Source: JABWBP01 sp964522165 (GTDB lineage Bacteria; Calditrichota; Calditrichia; RBG-13-44-9; J075). Taken from it: DNA of 64,000 nucleotides. Every line of letters begins with the position of its first letter. Positions within the stretch are counted from its first letter, which is position 1. This document shows positions 7,525-17,508 of this stretch, in pieces. A model generated the notes under the pieces. The model did not search any database. It was not told the origin of the DNA and saw only the letters and a program-made list of their open reading frames with translations. A program made the position numbers and the translations under genes. The stretch lies in assembly GCA_964522165.1 (NCBI GenBank), contig CAZFVV010000012.1, forward strand, positions 8,689-72,688, in the 5' to 3' direction.

Positions 7525-10431
7525 ATGCGCGTTTCAAGATACGGCCAAATCCTTTCGGTTCTGCTGCTGCTGAACCTGGCGCCCGCCTTTGCCGGAACCA
7601 CCGGCAAGATCGTCGGTACGGTTAAGGATGAATCTACCGGCGAGCCCTTGATCGGCGCAAATGTAATGATAGAAGGCACCAACCTGGGATCATCCACGGA
7701 CCAGGACGGTTTTTACGTGATTCTCAACGTACCCCCCGGCATCTACCAGTTAGCCGCTCACTATATCGGTTACGCGCCGATTACCATCGAGAACGTGAAA
7801 GTGAGCGTGGACCGCACCACAACCCTGAATATTTCCATGTCCTCCCAGGCCGTGGAAGGGCAGACCGTGGTGATCGAGGCCAAACGCCCGATCATCGAGC
7901 TGGATCGCACCCATAGCGCCGCGGTGGTGTCTTCGGAAACCGTGGAAATGATGCCGGTGACGGAAGTGGAAGAAGTGATTGCGCTCCAACCGGGGGTCGT
8001 AAGCGTCGGGGGACAACTGCATTTCCGGGGCGGGCGGGCCCGGGAAGTAACTTACGTGATCGACGGCGTTCCGGTGAGCAATCCCTACAGCCAGAACGGC
8101 GGCAGCAACGTGAACGTGGAAACTAATATGATCCAGGAACTGGAAGTGATCAGCGGAACCTTTAACGCGGAATACGGCGCAGCCCAGTCCGGGGTCGTCA
8201 ACATCGTCACCAAAAGGCCTTCGCAAACCTTCGACGGGAACGTGCAGTTCTACGCGGGAGACTGGCTGAGCGCCCAGAACGACATCTTCATCGGGGTGAG
8301 TAATTTCGACCCCCTGGCGGAAAAGGATCTTCAATTCAGCCTTACCGGGCCGATTTTCTCCAACAATTTGGGATTTTACGTCTCCGGAAGATTCAATGAA
8401 TGGCAAAGCTTAGATTGGTACGAGCGGCGCTACAACCTCATCGACGGGTGGAGAATTGCGGCATACACCCAATGGATACAGCACTACGGCGGCGGCTCCT
8501 CGCAGGGATTTATCACCATTCCCGATTCCCTGAAGACCGGCGACCGCTCCCAGGGACCGCTGACCACCGGCATTTCCAACTCCCTCAACGCCAAATTGAT
8601 CTATAGTCCCCATCCTAACGTATCCCTCACGTACCAGGCCTTCGGTTCTTATGATGAATATAACGGCCCTCAAGACCCCGACCGCGCCGGTTTAGACCAG
8701 TTCCGCCGTTATCAACCGGATGGTTCGGGGAAGTCCCGCATCTGGGAACACTCCCACTTCTTCCGCTTCCAGCACTCCCTTTCGGAACGGTTTTTCTATA
8801 ATTTGAGCGCCTCTTTCCAACACAATGACGGGGAGCGTTATTTCTACAAGGACAACCTGGTGGCGGCAGCGCCGGGGCAGCCGGGGATTCAACCGATCAC
8901 CTCTTTTTCCCAGGGCTTTTCCTTAGGCGCCACGGATGGTTTTTATACCGGCAAAGATGGAAAGGGATTCCGCGACCAGTACCTGGTGACTGCGGATATG
9001 AACTGGCTGGTTCATAAATCCCACTTCATCAAAGCCGGGATGGAGCTGAAAAAACATTTTATCAATGTATATGGGCGGGGTTTCCGGGCCTCTACGGAGT
9101 GGACCAACAATGCATTTCCAACCGATCCCCGGCAGCAGTTCGGCGAATCCCTTACCTTCGAGGAGTACTGGACCAACCTGTTGGATTACTGGAACAATTG
9201 GGAGAACATTTACGGCACTACCCGTTTTGTAGCCGCGGCAGACAGCGAGGCCAATCTCTACCGCGACTTCAACATCGAGCCGCTGGAGCTGGCGGTGTAC
9301 CTGCAGGACAAGATTGAATTGAGCAACGTTATCATCAACGCGGGAGTGCGTCTGGACCTCTTCCAGCCCAACGAAAGAGTGCCCATCAATTATCGCACCG
9401 AATCCTTTAACTTAGGCATCGACGCCAACCTGCAAGACGCCACGGTAAAGTACCAGGTCAGCCCGCGCTTAGGAATTTCTTTCCCGATCTCCTCCCGGGG
9501 GCACTTCCACGGCGCTTACGGGCACTTTTTCCAGATGCCCAGCTTCCAGCGCATGTACAACGAACCCCTGGTGACGGTGAGCAAATTCCAGTTGGAGGGG
9601 CGAACCCTGGGCAACGCCGACCTGGAAGCGGAAAAAACCATTGCCTACGAGATCGGCTTGCAGCAGGGCATTACCGATGACATTGCCGTGGACGTCACCG
9701 CATACTATAAAGATTTTGAAAACCTGTTGGGCATCGAAGAGCTGAAAACCATCGACAATGTCACCTATCGCCGCTACGTCAACCGCGATTACGGCAACTC
9801 CCGGGGGGTGACCTTCGGGATTACCAAGCGAAGCGGGTTCGTCAACGGGGGCATGAACTACACGCTTTCCTTTGCCAACGGCAGCTCTTCCAGCCCGGAG
9901 GCGCTGCAACTGATCTATACCTCCACGCAAATCGGCGGCGAGCCGGTGGCTTTCGCGGACCGGCAAATCAATTTCCTGGACTGGGACCAGCGCCACACCT
10001 TCAACGCGTTTGTCAATTTTGTGAAAGAACGAAATTGGAGCGTCGGCCTGGTGGGCTGGCTGAACGCCGGAACTCCATTCACCCCGGATCTCTTCGCCAA
10101 CCCGGAGTTGAATGATCTGGAATATAAGAACGCCGCCCTCAAACCGCTGCGCTGGAACGTGGATTTAAAAGCGAAGAAGGATTTGCGATTTTTTAGTCTC
10201 CAAACCATACTTTTCCTGAAAATCGACAATCTTTTCGACCATTTGAATCATGAAGAGGTCTATGCCACCACCGGGCGGGCGGATCGGAATGCCATGCGCC
10301 CCTCGGAGATGGCTTTATACCTCGAACGCTTGGAAAAAGAGGGCCACTTCACCTATGAAGAAGTGATCCTGAACCCGGACTTCTTCTCTACTCCCCGGAA
10401 AATCGAGTTAGGGATGGAAGTGAAATTTTAA
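7525..10431 (+). CDS. TonB-dependent outer-membrane receptor with N-terminal carboxypeptidase-regulatory-like domain
   Basis: 968 residues starting at ATG 7525 with AAAGGGA upstream. The signal peptide (to ~residue 24) is followed by a carboxypeptidase-D regulatory-like beta domain (~25-110: TGKIVGTVKDESTGEPLIGANV). Next comes the plug domain with the FRGGRAREVTYVIDGVPV motif (~150-240) and then a barrel of ~700 residues ending in an aromatic-poor GMEVKF strand. This is the SusC-like architecture of FCB bacteria: active uptake of a bulky substrate driven by TonB. The gene begins an operon-like run: a 1160-residue exoprotein starts 30 bases on, then a PorV-like barrel and a PPIase lipoprotein. 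No SusD homologue is present, so the exoprotein may be the partner. Confidence 0.93.
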   Translation: MRVSRYGQILSVLLLLNLAPAFAGTTGKIVGTVKDESTGEPLIGANVMIEGTNLGSSTDQDGFYVILNVPPGIYQLAAHYIGYAPITIENVKVSVDRTTTLNISMSSQAVEGQTVVIEAKRPIIELDRTHSAAVVSSETVEMMPVTEVEEVIALQPGVVSVGGQLHFRGGRAREVTYVIDGVPVSNPYSQNGGSNVNVETNMIQELEVISGTFNAEYGAAQSGVVNIVTKRPSQTFDGNVQFYAGDWLSAQNDIFIGVSNFDPLAEKDLQFSLTGPIFSNNLGFYVSGRFNEWQSLDWYERRYNLIDGWRIAAYTQWIQHYGGGSSQGFITIPDSLKTGDRSQGPLTTGISNSLNAKLIYSPHPNVSLTYQAFGSYDEYNGPQDPDRAGLDQFRRYQPDGSGKSRIWEHSHFFRFQHSLSERFFYNLSASFQHNDGERYFYKDNLVAAAPGQPGIQPITSFSQGFSLGATDGFYTGKDGKGFRDQYLVTADMNWLVHKSHFIKAGMELKKHFINVYGRGFRASTEWTNNAFPTDPRQQFGESLTFEEYWTNLLDYWNNWENIYGTTRFVAAADSEANLYRDFNIEPLELAVYLQDKIELSNVIINAGVRLDLFQPNERVPINYRTESFNLGIDANLQDATVKYQVSPRLGISFPISSRGHFHGAYGHFFQMPSFQRMYNEPLVTVSKFQLEGRTLGNADLEAEKTIAYEIGLQQGITDDIAVDVTAYYKDFENLLGIEELKTIDNVTYRRYVNRDYGNSRGVTFGITKRSGFVNGGMNYTLSFANGSSSSPEALQLIYTSTQIGGEPVAFADRQINFLDWDQRHTFNAFVNFVKERNWSVGLVGWLNAGTPFTPDLFANPELNDLEYKNAALKPLRWNVDLKAKKDLRFFSLQTILFLKIDNLFDHLNHEEVYATTGRADRNAMRPSEMALYLERLEKEGHFTYEEVILNPDFFSTPRKIELGMEVKF

Positions 10432-10461
10432 GAACCAGTTAGCAACCTGAACAGGAACGCT

Positions 10462-13400
10462 ATGATGAAGCCAGATTCATTTTTACGCCGGCGCTTGAAA
10501 AATCTCCTTACCGCATGGAGCGCTTTACCAATATTGCTCATGCTGGCCGGCAGCGATGCGATCGTTGCCCAGAATATCAAAAAGGGAGAGCCGGGATCGC
10601 AACAGGGGCAGGGATCCCTGCACAACACCCGGGGGTATTCCCGCTTTTCCAAAGGCGCCAAAACCGTGCAAGAGGGACACTCCCAGTACCGCCAGATCGC
10701 CATGCACGATGGCAACCTGGTCACCGGGCCGGTTACCAACTCCGGGGTGATTTCCCAGGGTGAATCCGGCAACAACTACGGCCTGCGGATCGGCTGGCCG
10801 AAAGGAGCCGAACGTTCGGATTATATCTGGCGGGCCTTCTTTTACGTGGCCGCGGAAGTGGTGAACCACAACGGCGATACCCTCCACATCGTTTCCGATA
10901 ATACCGTGCAGGAAATTTCGCCGGACGGGACCCATGAATACGCCACCATGCCCCTGCCGGGGTATTACAATATGGATATCCCGGGTTCCCTTTCCACGCC
11001 GATTGTCAAAGGCATCAGCGAGGATCTGGGGATTGATGGTTTACCCGACACGGGAGACTTTGGGGAAGGCGACGGCATTCTGCAGCCCGCGGAGGATTTC
11101 AACGGCAACGGGGCGCTGGATGTGAGCATGCAAAACCAGGTCGCCTGGTTTGCCATGAGCCACCGCCGGGAGACCTGGCCGACCGACTGGCCCATCGGTT
11201 CATTTCCGGGCGATGACGGCGTTCGCCCCAGCAAACGCGCCTCGCGCTGGAACGGGGAATACGGCGCTTATGCCCGCGCCGACCAGGAATCTTACTACGT
11301 AATGGATGACCGGGAAAACGACGAATTCGAGTACTATCCCTTCGACGATCCCCGGCCCTGGCCGGAAGGAAGGCGGGGGCTGGGCATTGAAATCGAAGCG
11401 CGCGCCTACCAGTGGAACGCCCGCCTGGCGGAAGATATTATGATCTGCATTTACGACATTGCCCTGCTGGATTCTGCCAAAGAATTGCCCACCTGCATCG
11501 TGGGCATGTATATCGACCCGGACCTGGGGGGAGAGTATGCCTTCGATGACGCCGATTTCGATAGCCTGGATGACATTACCTATGCCTGGAACCGCACTTT
11601 TACCTCGAACCAGGGCCTGCCCCTGGGATATTTTGGGTTCGCCTTTTTGGAAAGCCCCGGCCTGGCCTCCGATGGGGTGGATAATGATAATGACGGAATG
11701 ATCGACGAAAGCCAGTACGACGGCATCGACAACGACGGAGACTGGCGACCCTGGGAAGACCTGAACGGCAACGGTATATATGACAACGAAGATTTGAACT
11801 ACAACGGCATTTTAGACCCCGGGGAAGACCTGAATGAAAACGGGCGCTTAGACTGGGAACCGCTGAATGACGATCTTGGCGAAGATGGCCTGGGGCCGGA
11901 GTTTTTTGAATACCCCGGCCCTGATGACGGCGAGGCCGACGGCATCCCCACCGACGGAGAGCCGAATTTTGACCGCACCGATAACGACGAAAGCGACCAG
12001 GTGGGATTGACCTCTTTCTACCTCCGCTACACCGGGGACCCCAACGGCTACGGCGCCCTAAACGACGAATACTATTGGAATACCGAGATTCCGCCGGGGA
12101 CCCACATCATCGTGCCCGGCTACCAGAACGATATTTCAGTCTCCTACGGCAGCGGCTACATTCCCCTGGCCGGGGTGGACCGCCGGCAGCGCTACGCCAT
12201 CGCCCTGGTGTTCGGCAACGATTATGAGGATATTTTCCGCAACAAGCGCACCATGCAGGTGATCTACGATAACGACTACAACTTTGCCAAACCGCCCCGC
12301 CAGCCTATCCTCATCGCCAACGGCGACCACCTGCGGGTATTTTTAGAGTGGGACAGCGGCGCGGAACGCTCCCGCGATCCTATCTACGGGGCGGATTTTG
12401 AAGCCTACTACGTGTACCGCAGCACCGACCCGACTTTCAACGAGATCAAAACCATCACCGACGCGTTCGGCAACCCCTTCCTGTTCAAGCCCATGGCGAT
12501 TTTCGACCTGAATAACGGGTTAAAAGGGCTTCACCCCATCAGCATCGGCAGCGAGATCGGCCCCGGCAGCGATTTGGGGGTGAAATACAACATGGGTACG
12601 GACGGCGGCTTGCAGCACCATTTCGTGGATACCACGGTGATCAACGGGAGAACCTATTATTACGCCGTGGCCGCGCTCGACCAGGGCTACCACCCGGATT
12701 TTTTCGACCTGGGCATTTCAACCAAGCAAGGATTATCCTCGATCTCTCCCACGGAATCGCCCGTCAACATCCAGCTCGACCTGTTAGGCCGCCCCATCGC
12801 TTTCGACCCCAATACCGCGGCGGTGATTCCCACCGAACGCTCCGGGGGATGGGTGGACCCGCAGGTGAGCGAGGCCGGTTTCGAGCATGTTTCCGGCATC
12901 GGCACCGGCAGCATCGAAATCCAGTTCTATAACCCCCTCACCGTTAAAACCAACCATCGCTACCGGGTGGAATTCGGCGATAACGGGCAGTACGAATTCC
13001 TGGACCCCCTGGTTTATACCGGCAAAGTGAACCACATGGTCTTAACCTCGCTGACCGAAGGCGTTATATTAGGCAATTATGAAAACCCCCGGAACAACGA
13101 CTTCAACGAACAATATATCGTTGAAGGGCTGCGCCTGCTGCTGCACAACGATTCTACCCGCATCGACGTCGCCGCCTCCTCCTGGACCAAAGGGAATTCC
13201 CCCCTGGCGCTCATCGATCTCACCGAATCGCAATTCCAGCGCGTCGGGCGGGATTATGAAATCCGGGTGATGGAAATGAACGCGGACACCTCTCTGAACA
13301 ACCGGCGGTCTAATTTCCAAATCTGGGACGTGACCGATGCGGATAATACCTTTCAACTCGATTTTTTCTATATCGACCAATCGACGCCGGGCATACTGGA

Positions 13401-13944
13401 TCACAATGATGAAATTACAATTTCCAAGAGAAAAACCCCCCCGCCGCCCTCGTCGCTCTATAAAACGCGATTCTCTTTCCCGGCCAATGTGGACTCCAGC
13501 GCCCGCATTCCTCCCCAACCGGGTGATGTTTTCAAGATCGTTACCCGCAAGACCTTCGACCGCCACGATGCGATCGAGTTTACCGTGGTGGGGAATGATT
13601 TCAACAATACCAAAGCCGCGAACGAGTTGGACAATATCTACGTGGTGCCGGACCCCTATATCGCGGTAAACCCCCTGGAGCGCAAGGTATATAATGAAGC
13701 CGAGGGCCGGGGAGACCGGCGGATCGACTTCGTTAACCTGCCCCGGGAGTGCAGCATCACCATTTTTACGGTTTCCGGGCGGCTGGTGCAGCGGATTCAG
13801 CACAGCGCCACGGAGGCCAACCGGCGCGCTTCCTGGGATCTGCGCACCAAAGACGGTCTGGAGATCGCCCACGGAATGTATTTCTACGTGGTGGAAGCGC
13901 CCGGCGTCGGAAAGAAAACCGGGAAATTTGCGGTGATTAAGTAA
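10462..13944 (+). CDS. Large exported protein with calcium-type Asp/Asn repeats and C-terminal FlgD-like tail
   Basis: 1160 residues, signal peptide to ~residue 36. Around residue 190 and again at ~405-515 there are many Asp/Asn-rich loops of DxNxDGxxD type (for example NDNDGMIDES, DLNGNGIYDNEDLNYNG), like thrombospondin-3/dockerin/EF-hand calcium loops. The middle has fibronectin-like segments (ADFEAYYVYRSTDP; FVDTTVINGRTYYYAVAALD). The last ~90 residues form a FlgD-like domain (ITIFTVSGRLVQRI ... GMYFYVVEAPG). Lying 30 bases behind the TonB receptor and before a PorV-like gene, it is probably a surface-exposed partner of the receptor. Function otherwise unknown. Two adjacent ATGs (10462 and 10465) could both start it. 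Confidence 0.85.
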   Translation: MMKPDSFLRRRLKNLLTAWSALPILLMLAGSDAIVAQNIKKGEPGSQQGQGSLHNTRGYSRFSKGAKTVQEGHSQYRQIAMHDGNLVTGPVTNSGVISQGESGNNYGLRIGWPKGAERSDYIWRAFFYVAAEVVNHNGDTLHIVSDNTVQEISPDGTHEYATMPLPGYYNMDIPGSLSTPIVKGISEDLGIDGLPDTGDFGEGDGILQPAEDFNGNGALDVSMQNQVAWFAMSHRRETWPTDWPIGSFPGDDGVRPSKRASRWNGEYGAYARADQESYYVMDDRENDEFEYYPFDDPRPWPEGRRGLGIEIEARAYQWNARLAEDIMICIYDIALLDSAKELPTCIVGMYIDPDLGGEYAFDDADFDSLDDITYAWNRTFTSNQGLPLGYFGFAFLESPGLASDGVDNDNDGMIDESQYDGIDNDGDWRPWEDLNGNGIYDNEDLNYNGILDPGEDLNENGRLDWEPLNDDLGEDGLGPEFFEYPGPDDGEADGIPTDGEPNFDRTDNDESDQVGLTSFYLRYTGDPNGYGALNDEYYWNTEIPPGTHIIVPGYQNDISVSYGSGYIPLAGVDRRQRYAIALVFGNDYEDIFRNKRTMQVIYDNDYNFAKPPRQPILIANGDHLRVFLEWDSGAERSRDPIYGADFEAYYVYRSTDPTFNEIKTITDAFGNPFLFKPMAIFDLNNGLKGLHPISIGSEIGPGSDLGVKYNMGTDGGLQHHFVDTTVINGRTYYYAVAALDQGYHPDFFDLGISTKQGLSSISPTESPVNIQLDLLGRPIAFDPNTAAVIPTERSGGWVDPQVSEAGFEHVSGIGTGSIEIQFYNPLTVKTNHRYRVEFGDNGQYEFLDPLVYTGKVNHMVLTSLTEGVILGNYENPRNNDFNEQYIVEGLRLLLHNDSTRIDVAASSWTKGNSPLALIDLTESQFQRVGRDYEIRVMEMNADTSLNNRRSNFQIWDVTDADNTFQLDFFYIDQSTPGILDHNDEITISKRKTPPPPSSLYKTRFSFPANVDSSARIPPQPGDVFKIVTRKTFDRHDAIEFTVVGNDFNNTKAANELDNIYVVPDPYIAVNPLERKVYNEAEGRGDRRIDFVNLPRECSITIFTVSGRLVQRIQHSATEANRRASWDLRTKDGLEIAHGMYFYVVEAPGVGKKTGKFAVIK

Positions 13945-14014
13945 CGGATATCACGCATTATGTTCCATGCTCTTCATCAATACGAAATACGAAATACACA
14001 ATGCGTATTCCGTT
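13943..14014. repeat. Palindromic repeat of the ATACGAAATACG family at a stop codon
   Basis: The left arm AACGGATATCACGCATTATG begins inside the upstream stop codon; the right arm AATGCGTATTCCGTT ends near 14014. Tandem TACGAAATACGAAATAC sits in between. Confidence 0.65.
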
Positions 14015-14065
14015 CAGGATTAAGAAACCGGGAAAAAAAACACAGCACAACTTAGGTGGCCAAAG

Positions 14066-15130
14066 ATGAAAAGTATGTTATTGCTAATCTTGTTCGCCCT
14101 GCTGATTTGCGGCGGCGGAGCGGTTTTTTCCCAATCCAAACCCGGGGCTCCCATCCTGTCCGGCACCGGGGTAAGCAACGTGGGTACCAGCGCCTCGGCG
14201 TTCTTAGAAATTGGGGTAGGCGCGCGGGCCATGGCCATGGGCGGCGCTTATGTCGCCGTCGCCAACGATCCCTCGGCGCTCTACTACAATCCCGCCGGCA
14301 TCGTCTGGATGGATAACATCCAGGTGGAGTTCATGCACAACAAATGGCTGGTGGATACCAATTACGATTTTATCGGCGCTACCCTGCCCCTGCCGTTTAT
14401 GAGAACTTCTGTCGGGGCCAGCCTGATCATGCTCAACTACGGCGAGCAGCCCGTGCGCACCGTGGAAGAACCTGAAGGCACCGGGGAAATCTACGGCGCG
14501 CGGGACTACGCCGTGGCTCTCAGCGCCGCCATTGCCTTTACCAGCCATTTTAGCTTCGGAATATCCGGGAAATACATCAACCAAAAAATCTGGAACGAAA
14601 GCGGGGGCGCTTTTGCGCTCGATTTGGGCATCTTTTACAGTACCCCCGTGGAGGGCCTGCGGCTGGGGATGAGCATGAGCAATTTCGGCGGCCAGCTTCG
14701 CCTGCAGGGCCGCGACCTGGATACCACCAAGGACCCCGATGATGAAAACCAGAACGTGGACCGCATTCCCGCGGCTTATAATACCAATGGGTATGACCTC
14801 CCGCTGCTCTTCCGGGCCGGCATCTCGTACCAGCGAGATTTAGGGGCTTTCGGCAGTTTTATGCTCGCAGGGGACTTGAATCACCCCAGCAATACCACCG
14901 AGAGCATCAACTTGGGAGTAGAATACGGCTACGCGGGCATCTTTTTCCTGCGCGCCGGTTATGAAAATCTGTTCGAAGAAGACGCCATCAACGGCCTGAC
15001 CTTGGGCGGGGGCATCGACTATTTCGAGCCGGGCAAAAGCCGCGTCGGTTTCCGCATCGACTACGCCTATTCCGATTGGGGGGTGCTGGAAAGCGCCCAC
15101 CGCTTCTCGGTGGGGATCATTTTCGATTGA
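14066..15130 (+). CDS. PorV/PorQ-like outer-membrane beta-barrel (UPF0164-type)
   Basis: 354 residues with a signal peptide (to ~residue 24). The segment SASAFLEIGVGARAMAMGGAYVAVANDPSALYYNPAGI is broken here into its key parts: GVGARAMAMGGA and DPSALYYNPAG, the signature of the PorV/PorQ and FadL-like small barrels of FCB bacteria. Regularly spaced amphipathic strands follow to the C-terminus (HRFSVGIIFD). In T9SS organisms PorV shuttles cargo with FlgD-like tails to the surface; here it follows a tailed exoprotein, which supports such a role, but no core T9SS gene is in the window. It ends one base before the next possible start (15132). Confidence 0.88.
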   Translation: MKSMLLLILFALLICGGGAVFSQSKPGAPILSGTGVSNVGTSASAFLEIGVGARAMAMGGAYVAVANDPSALYYNPAGIVWMDNIQVEFMHNKWLVDTNYDFIGATLPLPFMRTSVGASLIMLNYGEQPVRTVEEPEGTGEIYGARDYAVALSAAIAFTSHFSFGISGKYINQKIWNESGGAFALDLGIFYSTPVEGLRLGMSMSNFGGQLRLQGRDLDTTKDPDDENQNVDRIPAAYNTNGYDLPLLFRAGISYQRDLGAFGSFMLAGDLNHPSNTTESINLGVEYGYAGIFFLRAGYENLFEEDAINGLTLGGGIDYFEPGKSRVGFRIDYAYSDWGVLESAHRFSVGIIFD

Positions 15131-15131
15131 G

Positions 15132-17017
15132 ATGAAAATTAGTACTACACCGCCAAATCAGTGGAATGGTTTAATAAAGAGAGAGGGTAAACCTCACCCC
15201 TCCCCACCCCAACCCTCCCCTTCCCTCTCCTGCAGGAGAGGGACGGGGAGGGCGAGGGAGGGGTTGGGTGAGGTCAACCGGTCTTGCACGGCGGAGATTT
15301 TTGCAGGTCTGGCGCTGTTGCTCTTGCTCTCCTGCGGGGAGAAAAAGGAAATCCGCGGGGGAGAAGAGCAGGCGGTTGCCCGGGTGGGGGATAAACTTAT
15401 TACCGTGCAGGATTTCCAGCGCAGTTACGAAAGCGGTTTCGCGCACCTCAAAACCGGCCCGGATCGCAAAAGAACCTACCTGGAATACATGATCAACGAA
15501 AAGCTGCTGGCCCTGGAAGGCTATCGTTTAGGGCTGCACCAGGCCGGCTGGATCAGGGAATCCGAGCGCATGCTCCTGAACGAGCTGCTGATCGAGGCCC
15601 TGATCGAAACAGAAGTGAAGAACAAGATCAAAGTTGCCCCGGAAGAAATCCGCGAAGCGATCAATCAGTCGAAAGTCAGCTTCAAATTCCGCTATTGGGT
15701 AGAGCCGGGCGCGGAGGAAGCGCAAGAGACCGCCCGGGCGATGCGGGAGCGCGGCTACGCCGAAGTGGTGGATGAAAAACTGCGCGGCAACCCGGAATTG
15801 CGCATCAATCCCCAGGACCTGGAATCCGATTACCTGAACGCCCTGGAAGCGCCGCCGGAACTCCTGGAGGCGATCCAGGACCTGCCCTACGGGGATATTT
15901 CCGAGCCGGTTTTCCTCAACGACAGGTATTACATCTTCCAGGTGCTGGACATTCGCCGCAAGGCGGTTACGGAAAACGAATACCTCGCCAAAGCTTCCAC
16001 TTTCGAGCAAATCGTCTTTTATCGCAAGTTCTATGCAGAGTTGGAGCGCTACGGCGTTCGCCTGATGGAATCCCGGGGCGTATCCACCCCCGGAAAGGCG
16101 CTCAACCTGCTCGGCAAAGCGTTGGTGGAGTGGGAAAAAAGCCGGGAGAGTTCTCAATCCTCCCCGGGACCGGCTCCCCCGGGGCAGGCCGGTTTCAAGG
16201 AGGCGGTTCATCACGCCCCGGAAACTCTGCCGGCCCTGAAAACGCTTCGGGAGAATTTGGCGCAGCCTTTTACGGTATATAACGGCGGAAAAATCACCTT
16301 TGAGGAATTTTTGGAGTATTTCCGGCCCGGGCGTATCGCCTCCACCGCGAAGGATAAGCGCCCCTTTTCAGAGCGCCTGAAGGACGCCGCAGCGGAAGGC
16401 ATACGCGACTATTTTCTGGCGGCAGAGGCGCGGAAAAAGAATCTGGAAGAACAGCCGGGGGTGCAAGCGGAACTGGCGCTCTGGCGGGACAAGTGGGTGT
16501 ATGAAGCGGCGCGGCGCCATTTTACCCGCGAGGTACAGATCGGCGACGAGCAGGTAAGAGAGTTCTTCGCTGAAAACAAGCAGCGATATAAAACCGGGCG
16601 GAAAGAGGAACCCGTGCTTTCCGCGCTGTACGAACGGGCGCGGCGGGAGGCTTATCACGAGGCTTCCCTGACAGCGTTGAACCGACATATCGATTTATTG
16701 AAAGAACGCTATCCCGTGAGTATTTACGAGGCGGTGCTGGACACCGTCACGGTAATCGATTTCCAGAAATCCCGCTGGGCAAGCATGCAGCTTTACAAAA
16801 GCGGGGTGAACCGCCTGGCGTATCCGGCGGTCGATCCGGNNNNNNNNNNNNNNNNNNNNNNNNNNNNNNNNNNNNNNNNNNNNNNNNNNNNNNNNNNNNN
16901 NNNNNNNNNNNNNNNNNNNNNNNNNNNNNNNNNNNNNNNATGCAGCTTTACAAAAGCGGGGTGAACCGCCTGGCGTATCCGGCGGTCGATCCGGCCTGGG
17001 GAAACCCGGGGCGGTAG
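15132..17017 (+). CDS. SurA/PpiC-type peptidyl-prolyl isomerase lipoprotein (interrupted by an assembly gap)
   Basis: A lipoprotein signal (LALLLLLSC, then GEKKE) is followed by ARVGDKLITVQDF and NEKLLALEGYRLG, typical of the SurA/PrsA N-terminal chaperone region; the parvulin core is weakly conserved. If the 100 N plus one 55-base duplicate are removed, the frame continues through VDPAWGNPGR to TAG 17015-17017, giving ~576 residues. The start is uncertain: from ATG 15132 the first ~45 residues are encoded by a palindromic repeat (poly-Pro/Ser/Arg), whereas TTG 15264, in frame and preceded by GAGGGAGGGG from the repeat itself, gives a normal lipoprotein signal. As the last gene of the receptor operon it probably helps fold the barrels and exoprotein in the periplasm. 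Confidence 0.72.
15191..15274. repeat. Palindromic CCTCACCCC...GGGGTGAGG repeat inside a reading frame
   Basis: C-rich left arm and G-rich right arm pair over most of 84 bases (ACCTCACCC at 15191 with GGGTGAGGT ending 15274; centre CTCTCCTGCAGGAGAG). It lies within the 5' end of the PPIase lipoprotein frame. Confidence 0.75.
16840..16939. other. 100-N assembly gap with 55-base duplicated flanks
   Basis: Bases 16785-16839 are repeated exactly at 16940-16994. The real sequence is probably continuous with a single copy; the 155 extra bases shift the frame by two. Confidence 0.9.
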
Positions 17018-17030
17018 TTGGTGTCCTCCC

Positions 17031-17480
17031 CTACTCATCCTCCCGCTCCTCCGCGGCCATGGCCCATTGCCGCAACGCTTCTTTTTCCGGTTCGGACAAT
17101 TTCACTTCCGGATGCGCCAGAACGTAAATTTTCATGGGCATATTTCCTTCGGAGACTTCTTCCCAAACCTCTTCAGCCTTTTTAGCCTGTTTTTTCGCTT
17201 CCAGGCTTCCCCATTCGGAGAAATTCAGGTGCTCCCGGCCCTCCCTGACGTCGCGGGCGGTGAGCCAGGAAACCGGGGCGACGTAGCTGTACCAGCGCCA
17301 GTTGGTTTCGTTGGAGTGGCAGTCGTAGCAGGAGCGCTGGAAAACGTTCATTACCTCCGCGGGGGCGGCAATCTCTGCCGTAACCGGGGGATTGGTGCGG
17401 CTGACCGGAATCAGTTGGATGAGAATCAGAACTGCGGCAAGCCCGATGAGGAGCCGCTTGAGGAAGTTTTTGGATTTCAT
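17031..17480 (-). CDS. Small exported haem-binding protein (Haem_bd type, CxxCH)
   Basis: 149 residues. An N-terminal membrane/signal segment (LLIGLAAVLILIQLIPV) is followed by one CYDCH haem-attachment motif (~residues 52-56) with the SNET and WRWYSYVAPVSW context of the Haem_bd (DUF) family, a short periplasmic c-type haem protein. The C-terminal half is charged and helical. It probably carries a single covalent haem in the periplasm, anchored in the inner membrane, as an electron carrier or sensor. It lies tail-to-tail with the PPIase lipoprotein gene. Confidence 0.82.
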   Translation of the reverse strand: MKSKNFLKRLLIGLAAVLILIQLIPVSRTNPPVTAEIAAPAEVMNVFQRSCYDCHSNETNWRWYSYVAPVSWLTARDVREGREHLNFSEWGSLEAKKQAKKAEEVWEEVSEGNMPMKIYVLAHPEVKLSEPEKEALRQWAMAAEEREDE

Positions 17481-17508
17481 GGGATTTGCTCTCGGTTAAT
17501 GGTAGGGT

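Noticed and set aside
16785..16994. 55-base direct repeat around the N run
   Set aside because: Best explained as assembly overlap, not a biological duplication.
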